Positions 1 to 5,284 of a stretch of DNA of 5,992 nucleotides are shown here, one piece after another. Below the pieces are notes generated by a model. That model searched no databases. It was not told the origin of the DNA and saw nothing but the letters and a program-made list of their open reading frames with translations. The position numbers and the translations under genes are program-made. Source of the DNA: Clostridia bacterium (GTDB lineage Bacteria > Bacillota > Clostridia > UMGS1810); NCBI GenBank assembly GCA_017549745.1, contig JAFYUA010000094.1, positions 1 to 5,992 of the forward strand. The letters are read 5' to 3'. The stretch's first letter is position 1. Each line of letters starts with the position of its first letter.

Positions 1-528
1 CCCACTCCTGCAAGGGGCGACAGCGTGGCATATATATTAGAAGAAATGGGTCTTGAAAAGTGCGGCACCCATGGCACAACCGCGGCTCTGGCACTTCTCA
101 ACGATGCAGTTAAAAAAGGCGGCGTTTTTGCTTCTTCATATGTTGGCGGACTTAGCGGCGCATTCATTCCCGTAAGCGAAGACGCAGGAATGATCAGTGC
201 AGCCAAATGCGGTGCACTCAGCCTCGACAAGCTTGAAGCCATGACTTGTGTATGCTCGGTTGGTCTGGACATGATAGTTGTGCCCGGTGATACCACTGCA
301 TCTACCATATCTGCCATTATTGCCGATGAAGCTGCTATTGGCATGATAAACAACAAAACCACTGCAGTTCGCGTTATTCCCGCCCCAGGCAAAAAAGTAG
401 GGGATGTCATAGAATTTGGAGGCTTGCTCGGCACTGGCCCTGTTATGAGCGTTAATTCTGCATCAAGTGAAGCTTTCATTGCTCGCGGCGGCCGTATTCC
501 TGCACCTATTCATAGTCTCAGAAACTAA
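1..528 (+). CDS. PFL family protein (UPF0210/DUF711), 3' part
   Basis: The reading frame is open from base 1 (PTPARGDSVAYILEEMG...) and enters from the left, so only the C-terminal 175 residues are present. The GTG at 25 lies inside the conserved TPA-GDSVA-ILEEMG stretch and is not the real start. Other family-like segments are CGTHGTTAALALLNDAVKKG, GLDMIVVPGDT (262-294), INNKTTAVRVIPAPGKKVGD and EFGGLLGTGPVM, which together are typical of the UPF0210/DUF711 family. Some members of the family are described as structurally related to pyruvate formate-lyase-type proteins, but their reaction is not established and I assign none. The gene ends in TAA and the ribonuclease M5 gene starts 14 nt later, which suggests co-transcription. 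In related genomes this gene often follows a small ACT-domain gene, which would lie outside the window. Family assignment is confident; function is unknown. Confidence 0.9.
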   Translation, partial: PTPARGDSVAYILEEMGLEKCGTHGTTAALALLNDAVKKGGVFASSYVGGLSGAFIPVSEDAGMISAAKCGALSLDKLEAMTCVCSVGLDMIVVPGDTTASTISAIIADEAAIGMINNKTTAVRVIPAPGKKVGDVIEFGGLLGTGPVMSVNSASSEAFIARGGRIPAPIHSLRN

Positions 529-542
529 TCGGAGCGAAAACA

Positions 543-1121
543 ATGATTAAGATAAAAGAAGCTATTGTTGTCGAAGGTGTTTATGATAAGATTAAGCTAT
601 CAGGAATTTTTGACACTACCATAGTTGTAACCGATGGTTTCATGATATTCAAAAACAAACCTTTGATGAATATGCTTGCCACTTTGGCAGATAAAAATGG
701 CATTATAATATTCACCGATAGCGACAGGGCAGGGTTTCAGATAAGGAACTACATTAAAAATGTACTCAAAAACAAAAATGTAAAGCATGCATATATTCCT
801 GATATAAAAGGAAAGGAAAAGCGCAAGGATAAGCCGTCAAAAGAGGGGTTTCTCGGCGTTGAAGGCGTCTCGGATGATATAATAATTGCCGCAATTCAAA
901 ATGCAGCTACATCTGATGATGATTCACACGCTGATATCAGGCGCATAACCAAGGCTGATTTGTGCATGGATGGCTTCACAGGCTCTCCTGATAGCCATGC
1001 CAGAAGAAGTGCTTTTTTGAAAAAACTCGGACTTCCTGTGCGCATGTCAACCAATATGATGCTCGACACCCTGAATGCTATATATGGCTATGATGAGTAT
1101 AAAAAATTGTTAGAAGAATAA
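543..1121 (+). CDS. rnmV: Ribonuclease M5 (TOPRIM + DUF4093), 5S rRNA maturation
   Basis: This 192-residue protein has the usual size of RNase M5, the endonuclease that trims 5S rRNA precursors when they are bound by ribosomal protein L18. The N-terminal TOPRIM domain is visible as AIVVEGVYD with the expected catalytic Glu11. A strand ending in FTDSDRAGFQIR follows, with the acidic pair Asp59 and Asp61. Next comes the family-like HAYIP...KGKEKR...GVEGVSDDII stretch. The C-terminal DUF4093-type part (about 127-192) contains ITKADL---GFTGSPDSHARR and a leucine-rich end. The residue between the two Asp is Ser, where many RNase M5 proteins have Pro; the metal-binding pattern is intact. The ATG at 543 is preceded by GGAG at 531-534, 8 nt upstream. 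It lies 14 nt after the PFL-family gene and is followed at once by a terminator. In B. subtilis rnmV neighbours yabE; here the YabE-like gene lies downstream. Confidence 0.9.
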   Translation: MIKIKEAIVVEGVYDKIKLSGIFDTTIVVTDGFMIFKNKPLMNMLATLADKNGIIIFTDSDRAGFQIRNYIKNVLKNKNVKHAYIPDIKGKEKRKDKPSKEGFLGVEGVSDDIIIAAIQNAATSDDDSHADIRRITKADLCMDGFTGSPDSHARRSAFLKKLGLPVRMSTNMMLDTLNAIYGYDEYKKLLEE

Positions 1122-1125
1122 TATA

Positions 1126-1174
1126 AAAACACAGTAAAGTGTGCTTTATGGCTCATTTTACTGTGTTTTATTTT
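1126..1174 (+). terminator. Rho-independent terminator after rnmV
   Basis: A perfect 13-bp stem pairs AAAACACAGTAAA (1126-1138) with TTTACTGTGTTTT (1157-1169). The loop is 18 nt, and T-rich sequence (A then TTTT to 1174) follows. The hairpin starts 4 nt after the rnmV stop codon. The stem is A/T-rich and the loop is large, so efficiency may be moderate. It separates the rnmV operon from the long non-coding region. Confidence 0.75.
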
Positions 1175-1322
1175 GCCTGTGTATATAAATTCTGGCTTTT
1201 GGGAATCATCATAAAAACAGCAAAATTATCTGCATTATGTTATGTTTCGCAAAAATAAACGAAAAAAAGATACAAGAGACATTTGTTTTTAGTTGTTCAA
1301 TACGCTTTTTTCTGCTCAAATT
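1175..1322. other. A/T-rich spacer with no supported gene
   Basis: This stretch between the rnmV terminator and the interlocked inverted repeats carries no coding region I can support. The best open frame is 31 codons (ATG 1237, stop TAG 1330-1332) and has no Shine-Dalgarno sequence. A weak 5-bp dyad (TTTCG 1245-1249 / CGAAA 1260-1264) is the only other structure seen. No convincing -35/-10 pair was found. Confidence 0.6.
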
Positions 1323-1377
1323 CAAGATGTAGGTCATATTTTTCAAAATCGGCACTACATCTTGTTTAAAATATGAC
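1323..1377. repeat. Two interlocked 10-bp inverted repeats (A-B-A'-B')
   Basis: Arm A is CAAGATGTAG (1323-1332) and its exact complement A' is CTACATCTTG (1355-1364). Arm B is GTCATATTTT, immediately adjacent at 1333-1342, and its exact complement B' is AAAATATGAC (1368-1377). The order A-B-A'-B' means the two 10-bp hairpins cannot both form in the simple way. The linkers (0, 12 and 3 nt) look too short for a full pseudoknot with two 10-bp stems. As RNA this would be a pair of mutually exclusive hairpins; as DNA it could be overlapping protein-binding dyads. No known riboswitch class is recognised. Confidence 0.7.
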
Positions 1378-1415
1378 TATAAAATTTGTTTACAATACAC
1401 AAAAAAAAGTTAGTG

Positions 1416-1432
1416 TGTAACATTTTTGTAAT
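1416..1432 (+). promoter_or_regulatory. WalR (YycF)-box-like direct repeat
   Basis: TGTAAC-N5-TGTAAT fits the published WalR consensus, TGT(A/T)A(A/T/C) repeated with 5-bp spacing, without a mismatch. WalRK controls cell-wall hydrolase genes in low-GC Gram-positives, some of which encode 3D-domain proteins such as B. subtilis YocH, so its place ahead of a 3D-domain gene is sensible. The second half-site also overlaps a weak TTGTAA (1426-1431), which could act as a -35 with TATTAA (1451-1456) at a long 19-bp spacing. The box lies about 180 bp upstream of the better promoter at 1579-1607, which weakens the case for direct control of that promoter. In A/T-rich DNA a chance match is possible. Confidence 0.4.
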
Positions 1433-1464
1433 TTTTGCTTAACAACCGAATATTAATTAAAAGA

Positions 1465-1476
1465 CTTAAATTTAAG
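1465..1476. repeat. 12-bp perfect palindrome CTTAAATTTAAG
   Basis: A perfect 12-bp palindrome with a TTAAATTTAA core lies between the WalR-like box and the tandem dyads. It may be a protein-binding site, but in A/T-rich DNA such palindromes occur by chance and no partner protein can be named. Confidence 0.35.
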
Positions 1477-1527
1477 GCGAAAACACAGTATTTTAGGGAC
1501 ATAGAGGCACAATAACGCAAAAATATG

Positions 1528-1569
1528 CAAAGTTGCCCCCACTTTGTCAAAAGTGCACATAACTTTTTC
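1528..1569. repeat. Tandem 21-bp dyad repeat, two units
   Basis: Unit 1 (1528-1548) is CAAAGT, 7 nt, ACTTTG, then TC. Unit 2 (1549-1569) is AAAAGT, 7 nt, ACTTTT, then TC. Each has 6-bp arms and a 7-nt centre. The arms are nearly conserved while the centres differ (TGCCCCC against GCACATA), and 14 of 21 positions are identical. A 21-bp period is two helical turns, which puts both dyads on the same face of DNA. The inner ACTTT of unit 1 can also pair with the AAAGT of unit 2. They lie directly upstream of the palindrome at 1571-1593. Confidence 0.55.
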
Positions 1570-1570
1570 G

Positions 1571-1593
1571 AAACAAATTTGACAAATTTGTTT
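1571..1593. promoter_or_regulatory. 23-bp palindromic operator-like site over the -35
   Basis: AAACAAATTTG (1571-1581) and CAAATTTGTTT (1583-1593) are exact complements around a single central A. Within it the self-complementary 8-mer CAAATTTG occurs twice with 9-bp periodicity (1574-1581 and 1583-1590). A consensus -35 hexamer TTGACA (1579-1584) sits at the centre, so a protein bound here would cover the -35 element of the YabE-like gene's promoter. The symmetry suggests a dimeric repressor site. The alternative of an RNA hairpin is less likely if transcription starts downstream, near 1614. The binding protein is unknown. Confidence 0.55.
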
Positions 1594-1607
1594 TCATGTT
1601 CTAAAAT
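1579..1607 (+). promoter_or_regulatory. Sigma-A promoter of the YabE-like gene
   Basis: The -35 is TTGACA (1579-1584), a perfect consensus. The spacer is 17 bp, and the -10 is TAAAAT (1602-1607), 5 of 6 to TATAAT. Transcription would start near 1614 and give a leader of about 72 nt. This is the best vegetative promoter in the window, and its -35 lies inside a 23-bp palindrome. Confidence 0.7.
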
Positions 1608-1619
1608 GTAGGCTGTTGG

Positions 1620-1646
1620 CAGATTGGGCATATTTGTGTCCGTCTG
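1620..1646 (+). promoter_or_regulatory. Leader hairpin upstream of the ribosome binding site
   Basis: CAGA (1620-1623) pairs with TCTG (1643-1646), and GGGCA (1626-1630) pairs with TGTCC (1637-1641) with one G-U, leaving a 6-nt loop and a small internal loop. The 3' arm can instead form GTCT (1642-1645) / AGAC (1651-1654). It lies in the predicted 5' leader and does not cover the Shine-Dalgarno. The structure is modest and may have no role. Confidence 0.3.
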
Positions 1647-1671
1647 AAATAGACTGCAGAAAATTATAATC

Positions 1672-1677
1672 AGGAGG
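1672..1677 (+). promoter_or_regulatory. Shine-Dalgarno AGGAGG that fixes the ATG 1686 start
   Basis: AGGAGG at 1672-1677 is followed after 8 nt by ATG 1686. An in-frame GTG at 1677 overlaps the Shine-Dalgarno itself and so cannot be the start. Confidence 0.85.
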
Positions 1678-1685
1678 TGGATGTT

Positions 1686-2738
1686 ATGTTTATTATAAAA
1701 TCCATTCACAATGATAAGTTTTTCAAGTCAAGATGTTTATTTTCTTTAATAATGACCGTAGTGTTTCTTATGTCAGTCACATCAGTCTTTGCAGCACCAT
1801 GGAGTGATACCGTCACAATAATCGATGGCAGCAAGACCTACACAGTGTACACTGACACACAGCTTGTAAAAGAAATTATCGGACAAGAAGGCATCGAAAT
1901 TTCCGATGCTGATATGATATATCCTGCAGTAAACGATAAGATATCCGATGACCACACTATTGTGATTAAGCGTTTAAAGCATCTTGATGTGCAATACGAA
2001 GGCAAAGCACTTTCATATTGGACCGATGCCGAGACCTACAGAGAATTCATCTCAAAGGGTACCATCTCGGCAGATTTTGATGATATTTATGATGTTGACC
2101 TCGATGACAGGCTGTCAGCTGATGCAAACAACAAGATGAATATTATCAAAGTTGATTTTGTCACCGAATATGAAGAAGAAGCTATTCCCTATACATCAAA
2201 GACCGTTTATGATGACAAAGCCCCCATGGGTCAGCGAACTGTAATTTCATCAGGTGTTAACGGAATCAAGGCAAAATCATATGAAATAAAATATCACGAC
2301 GGAGTGCAGGTATCCAGAACCTACACAGGTGAATTTGTTAAGCAGCAACCCACCGAAGAAATCGTGAGCGAGGGTACAAACCAGCAGGCGATTTTTGTAA
2401 ACGGTAAGGCAATTCCCTACAAAAGAGCACTCACATGTCAGGCTACTGCCTATGACCTTTCATTTGAAAGCTGTGGCAAATGGCCAGGCTCACCCGGCTA
2501 TGGTATCACTGCTTCAGGCACATATGCCAAACCAGGCACCGTGGCAGTTGACCCGCGAGTAATACCTCTCGGCACCAAGATGTTCATTGTATCCACAGAT
2601 GGCAGCTATGTATATGGCTACTGTACTGCCGAAGATACAGGCGGCGCCATAAAAGGTAATAAGGTTGACCTTTTCTATAACACCCGAAGCGAATGCATGC
2701 AGTTTGGCAGACGCAGTGTTATGGTATATATTCTATAG
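1686..2738 (+). CDS. yabE: Secreted YabE/Rpf-like cell-wall protein (DUF348-G5-3D)
   Basis: This 350-residue exported protein is probably involved in peptidoglycan remodelling. A signal peptide is clear: basic residues Lys11, Lys14 and Arg16, a hydrophobic stretch at 18-35, and likely cleavage near VFA-A (36/37). Two DUF348-type units follow (about 39-97 and 98-155; the first begins VTIIDGSKTYTVYTDTQLVK). A G5 domain comes next (about 156-232; VDFVTEYEEEAIPYTSKTVY... with GVNG). The C-terminal 3D domain (about 249-350) has its three Asp at 289 (VDPRVIPLG), 317 (AEDTGG) and 328 (KVDLF). The 3D domain resembles lytic transglycosylase (MltA-type) folds, so an endolytic role is plausible but not shown. 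B. subtilis YabE has the same order and is somewhat longer. The gene is monocistronic between its own promoter and the convergent terminator. Confidence 0.88.
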   Translation: MFIIKSIHNDKFFKSRCLFSLIMTVVFLMSVTSVFAAPWSDTVTIIDGSKTYTVYTDTQLVKEIIGQEGIEISDADMIYPAVNDKISDDHTIVIKRLKHLDVQYEGKALSYWTDAETYREFISKGTISADFDDIYDVDLDDRLSADANNKMNIIKVDFVTEYEEEAIPYTSKTVYDDKAPMGQRTVISSGVNGIKAKSYEIKYHDGVQVSRTYTGEFVKQQPTEEIVSEGTNQQAIFVNGKAIPYKRALTCQATAYDLSFESCGKWPGSPGYGITASGTYAKPGTVAVDPRVIPLGTKMFIVSTDGSYVYGYCTAEDTGGAIKGNKVDLFYNTRSECMQFGRRSVMVYIL

Positions 2739-2743
2739 TCTAT

Positions 2744-2782
2744 AAAAGCTATCTTGCTTATGCAGGATAGCTTTTTCTTTTT
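2744..2782. terminator. Shared convergent terminator (YabE-like gene / ylbJ)
   Basis: The 14-bp stem (2744-2757 with 2762-2775) starts AAAAGCTATC and ends GATAGCTTTT, with one G-U pair and a TTAT tetraloop (2758-2761). On the plus strand it is followed by a T-rich tract to 2782, giving a strong terminator for the YabE-like gene. On the minus strand the stem ends in TTTT followed by ATAG, a weaker tract that may terminate ylbJ. The ylbJ stop codon (2760-2758) lies in the loop, so ribosomes finishing ylbJ would cover the stem. Confidence 0.85.
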
Positions 2783-3789
2783 GTGGTCATATATGCACCA
2801 AAAACTATTGCGCATATAACGAGAGATACAATCAATGCTTTGTTGCCTGAAACTGCATAGCAGTAGTGGGGCAGATTCTTATATACATATCCTGCTACAA
2901 AGCTCACAAGGCTTTGCACGGCGCGTGTGATGATTATTTTTTTGCGCGAAAATTCTTCGGGCAAAGCGCCGCCTATCTGCATTATCACAGATAATCCCCC
3001 CCACGATGCCGATGCACATATGATTGCAAAAACGAGTGGAGTATTGCCAAATGACGATATTGCATTCATCGCATTTGATATTTCAAGGCAAAAGTATATT
3101 GCTCCCTTTATTTCTTCACTCCATATCACAGAGTAGGGGAATAGCCTCTCTATACTGGTGGCAGCAATTGCACCAAGCGCTGCCGACATCACCACATATC
3201 CGCCAATAGCAAGCATTGTGCTCACAGAATCCTGGCAGCATTTTGTGAGTGGTTTTGCGCTTGCTTTTTTTGCATGATTGTGTGCCATGACTTTTTTTGC
3301 TTTTGCCCCCATCACAACAGCGGTCATGAATGCTGACATACTTTGTATACAATATATTGCAATACCGTCTTTTGTGCAATTGAGCATACATCCGCCCACT
3401 GCCGATATCAGAAAGAGCGGCCCCGCGTTGTTGGTAAAGCACGCAAGCCTTTCGGCTTCTTCTTTGTCTATGCAGCCGCCTCTGTAAAGCTCCGAGGTGC
3501 ACACTGCCCCCGACGGATATCCGCTAAAGAGCGAGCATATATACACTGCACTGCTGCATGGGCTTATGTTAAAAAGCTTAGCTATGAATTTTTCTATTGG
3601 CGAAAATATGCCCAGCACTCCCGAGGTGCTTATATATTGTGATAACACAAGATATGGAAATAACGATGGCAATAATATTTTTGCCCACATCTTAAGTGCG
3701 GTGCGGATTTCGCTCGCAATTGTGTCAAACGCAATCATCAATATGACTATCAGATACGCGCATGTCAAAAACTTAACTGCTTTTTTCAT
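2758..3789 (-). CDS. ylbJ: YlbJ-like sporulation integral membrane protein
   Basis: This 343-residue, highly hydrophobic protein has about eight predicted membrane segments. It opens with one at about 5-22, followed by the conserved LLPSLFPYLVLS. Two motifs mark the nucleoside-gate-like YlbJ family: SGYPSGA (about 89-95) and FTNNAGPLFL (about 118-127), with EEAERL between them. A basic loop (GAKAKKVMAHNHAKK) separates the two halves. In B. subtilis ylbJ is a sigma-E-controlled sporulation gene; its transported substrate, if any, is not known. I chose ATG 3789 because AGGGAAG (3804-3798 on this strand) lies 8 nt upstream; the in-frame GTG at 3798 overlaps that site. It is divergent from yqfC, with a 73-bp gap that may hold both promoters. 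A related spore maturation protein of the same gate superfamily is the main alternative name. Confidence 0.82.
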   Translation of the reverse strand: MKKAVKFLTCAYLIVILMIAFDTIASEIRTALKMWAKILLPSLFPYLVLSQYISTSGVLGIFSPIEKFIAKLFNISPCSSAVYICSLFSGYPSGAVCTSELYRGGCIDKEEAERLACFTNNAGPLFLISAVGGCMLNCTKDGIAIYCIQSMSAFMTAVVMGAKAKKVMAHNHAKKASAKPLTKCCQDSVSTMLAIGGYVVMSAALGAIAATSIERLFPYSVIWSEEIKGAIYFCLEISNAMNAISSFGNTPLVFAIICASASWGGLSVIMQIGGALPEEFSRKKIIITRAVQSLVSFVAGYVYKNLPHYCYAVSGNKALIVSLVICAIVFGAYMTTKRKSYPA

Positions 3790-3809
3790 AGATATCACTT
3801 CCCTAATTC

Positions 3810-3838
3810 AACATATTTGAAAACTGAGTTTCATATGA
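3810..3838 (-). promoter_or_regulatory. Candidate sigma-E promoter for ylbJ
   Basis: On the minus strand TCATATG (3838-3832) could serve as -35 and AATATGTT (3817-3810) as -10, with a 14-bp spacer. These match the remembered B. subtilis sigma-E pattern (KMATATT, N14, CATACAHT) at 6/7 and 5/8 positions. The start would fall near 3803, right at the Shine-Dalgarno, a very short leader. The call rests partly on ylbJ being a sigma-E gene in Bacillus. Confidence 0.38.
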
Positions 3839-3839
3839 A
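3811..3839 (+). promoter_or_regulatory. Candidate sigma-E promoter for yqfC-yqfD-phoH
   Basis: ACATATT (3811-3817) as -35, a 14-bp spacer, and CATATGAA (3832-3839) as -10 match the sigma-E pattern at 6/7 and 5/8 positions. Transcription would start near 3846, just before the Shine-Dalgarno at 3849. yqfC and yqfD are sigma-E genes in B. subtilis, which supports the call. No good sigma-A promoter is seen in the gap. Confidence 0.45.
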
Positions 3840-3862
3840 TATAAATGCAAGGAAGTGAAAAT

Positions 3863-4087
3863 ATGGATAGTGACACAATCTCTTTGTTACAATATAAGAT
3901 CATTTATACAAACAACACTGTCATAATCAGAGGCACATATACCATTGCCTCATATGACCCAACACTTACCATAATCAAATGTGGCAGCGACAGCCTGTGC
4001 ATAAGCGGCGATGAACTCGAGATAGTTCTTCTCACAAATGATGAAATCCACATAAGCGGAAAAGTCTTTTCGATAGCATTTGCATGA
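3863..4087 (+). CDS. yqfC: YabP/YqfC family sporulation protein
   Basis: This small protein of 74 residues is made almost wholly of alternating beta-strand-like segments (VIIRGTYTIASYDPTLTIIK, LCISGDELEIVLL, EIHISGKVFSIAF), as in YqfC and YabP. These are small sporulation proteins of unknown biochemical role. It is slightly shorter than typical YqfC, mainly at the N-terminus. The start at ATG 3863 is set by AAGGA at 3849-3853, 9 nt upstream; the in-frame ATG at 3845 lies before that site and has none of its own. Its position directly before yqfD and phoH is the conserved order in spore formers and is the strongest support for the name. The stop codon TGA overlaps the Shine-Dalgarno of yqfD. 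Confidence 0.82.
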   Translation: MDSDTISLLQYKIIYTNNTVIIRGTYTIASYDPTLTIIKCGSDSLCISGDELEIVLLTNDEIHISGKVFSIAFA

Positions 4088-4091
4088 GGTG
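4086..4091 (+). promoter_or_regulatory. Shine-Dalgarno GAGGTG of yqfD, overlapping the yqfC stop
   Basis: GAGGTG shares two bases with the yqfC TGA (4085-4087) and is followed after 6 nt by TTG 4098. This favours TTG 4098 over the upstream in-frame TTG 4080 and GTG 4089, and suggests translational coupling of yqfC and yqfD. Confidence 0.65.
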
Positions 4092-4097
4092 AAAATT

Positions 4098-5267
4098 TTG
4101 CTTTGGTTTGTAGTCGGCTACATAAGATTTAAACTAAAAGGGGATAATATAACCGCGTTTTTCGAGGCATGCCGTCAGAATAATATCACACTAAAAAATA
4201 TACATAGCTTTTCAGGAGAGTATTATGCCGATGTGCTTGGCACACAAATGAAAAAAATATTGCAGCTTTCCCAAGCGCACTCCATCGACATCAAAGTTTC
4301 AGGACACTTTGGTGTGGTTATGAAATTTTTTATCTACAAAAACCGGGTGGCATTTTTTGCTGCATTCATAATATTTTTGATTTCAATTTTTTTAAATTCT
4401 TTTTTCATCAAAGATGTTGTCATCACAGGCAACAACTATCTTTCCAATGTGCAGCTTGATTCCGTCTTAAAAGAATGCGGTATATACCCTGGCAGGTTTA
4501 TTTTAAGTGTCGAGCCCGAAAAGGTGCAGGATAGCATGCTTCGCAAATGCTCGCGCCTGTCGTGGGTGTGGGTCGATATAAAAGGCACAGTTGCAAGGGT
4601 AGAGGTGCGTGAGAAAATATCAAAGCCTGAAGCCTTCGACAAAAACCTTGCATGCAACATAGTAGCTGAGCGCGATGGGGTTATTACCGAGGCAATATCC
4701 GAATCAGGCACTCTCTATGCCAAAGCCGGCACCTATGTGCAAAAGGGTGATTTGCTCATTGGCGGAGTATATGATTCCAACGAATATGCACCTGTGCGCT
4801 TTGTGCATGCAACTGGCAAGGTTCTTGCCAAGACATATTATGGTCTGCATGGCGATTTTCCTCTTTCATACACCAAATATAATCTGGCAGAATCAACCGA
4901 TACCGCCTTAGGAATTAATTTTTGCAATAATCAAATCAAAACTCATGTTTCAGGGAAGAATAATATGAAAATAATGTCAAAGTCAAAAAAAATTAAGCTT
5001 TTTGGTAAATTTTCTTTGCCTTTGGGATTTACAAAAGAGAAATATTGTGAGATAATAAGTAAAGAATGTGTGTTAGATAAAGGGCAGGCAACTCAAATGG
5101 CACTTGACGAATTAAAAGCACGGCTCAATTCGCAGATTCCGTCAGATGCAAAGGTTGTCAACACTTTTGAAGAGGTAAGCGAAAATGCCGATGGCTCGTT
5201 TAGCGTGAATTTGACCTTTGAGTGCATAGAGGATATAACCACGGAGCTGCCCATTGATATAAGCTGA
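4098..5267 (+). CDS. yqfD: Sporulation protein YqfD
   Basis: The product is 389 residues, the normal length for the YqfD family (PF06898). The N-terminus reads LWFVVGYIRFKLKGDN, the family's usual opening, followed by a soluble region of about 80 residues. One membrane segment lies at about 84-104 (VAFFAAFIIFLISIFLNSFF). After it, IKDVVITGNNYLSNVQLDSV resembles a POTRA/FtsQ-like fold. Later come EKISKPEAFD, the conserved CNIVAERDGVITEAISESGT and the VQKGDLLIGG barrel-like segment. YqfD is needed for sporulation in Bacillus, is made in the mother cell under sigma-E, and has no known enzymatic activity. The start is probably TTG 4098, chosen from its Shine-Dalgarno; TTG 4080 would add six residues and overlap yqfC. 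The next gene starts 17 nt downstream. Confidence 0.88.
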   Translation: MLWFVVGYIRFKLKGDNITAFFEACRQNNITLKNIHSFSGEYYADVLGTQMKKILQLSQAHSIDIKVSGHFGVVMKFFIYKNRVAFFAAFIIFLISIFLNSFFIKDVVITGNNYLSNVQLDSVLKECGIYPGRFILSVEPEKVQDSMLRKCSRLSWVWVDIKGTVARVEVREKISKPEAFDKNLACNIVAERDGVITEAISESGTLYAKAGTYVQKGDLLIGGVYDSNEYAPVRFVHATGKVLAKTYYGLHGDFPLSYTKYNLAESTDTALGINFCNNQIKTHVSGKNNMKIMSKSKKIKLFGKFSLPLGFTKEKYCEIISKECVLDKGQATQMALDELKARLNSQIPSDAKVVNTFEEVSENADGSFSVNLTFECIEDITTELPIDIS

Positions 5268-5270
5268 TAC

Positions 5271-5275
5271 GGAGG
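5271..5275 (+). promoter_or_regulatory. Shine-Dalgarno GGAGG of phoH
   Basis: GGAGG lies 9 nt before TTG 5285, which is in the frame of the phoH product. TTG 5278 is closer to the site but in another frame, so this site identifies the start. Confidence 0.8.
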
Positions 5276-5284
5276 TTTTGATTT

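Noticed and set aside
1237..1332. 31-codon plus-strand open frame ending in the interlocked repeat
   Set aside because: There is no Shine-Dalgarno upstream of the ATG, the sequence is low in complexity and rich in A and T, and no promoter is visible. It is mentioned only as context for the repeat.
1391..1396. TACAAT as a -10 element
   Set aside because: No -35-like hexamer lies 16-18 bp upstream, and the TG of an extended -10 is misplaced by one base.
1665..1670. Perfect TATAAT hexamer just upstream of the YabE-like gene
   Set aside because: It lies 1 nt before the Shine-Dalgarno, so transcription from it would begin at or after the ribosome binding site, and no -35 is found at the right distance.
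1122..1685. Known riboswitch, such as c-di-AMP (ydaO), ahead of a cell-wall gene
   Set aside because: None of the conserved sequence blocks I know for that class could be found, and the better promoter leaves a leader of only about 72 nt.
1410..1709. 99-codon open frame on the minus strand across the non-coding region
   Set aside because: It covers the promoter, dyads and Shine-Dalgarno of the YabE-like gene, its product has no recognisable motif, and its start lies inside that gene's signal-peptide codons.
3116..3502. 128-codon minus-strand frame overlapping ylbJ, and plus-strand frames opposite it
   Set aside because: These are out-of-frame shadows of ylbJ with no plausible start sites; ylbJ itself carries clear family motifs.
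4436..4711. 91-codon minus-strand frame within yqfD
   Set aside because: It is antisense to the conserved part of yqfD and has no independent evidence.
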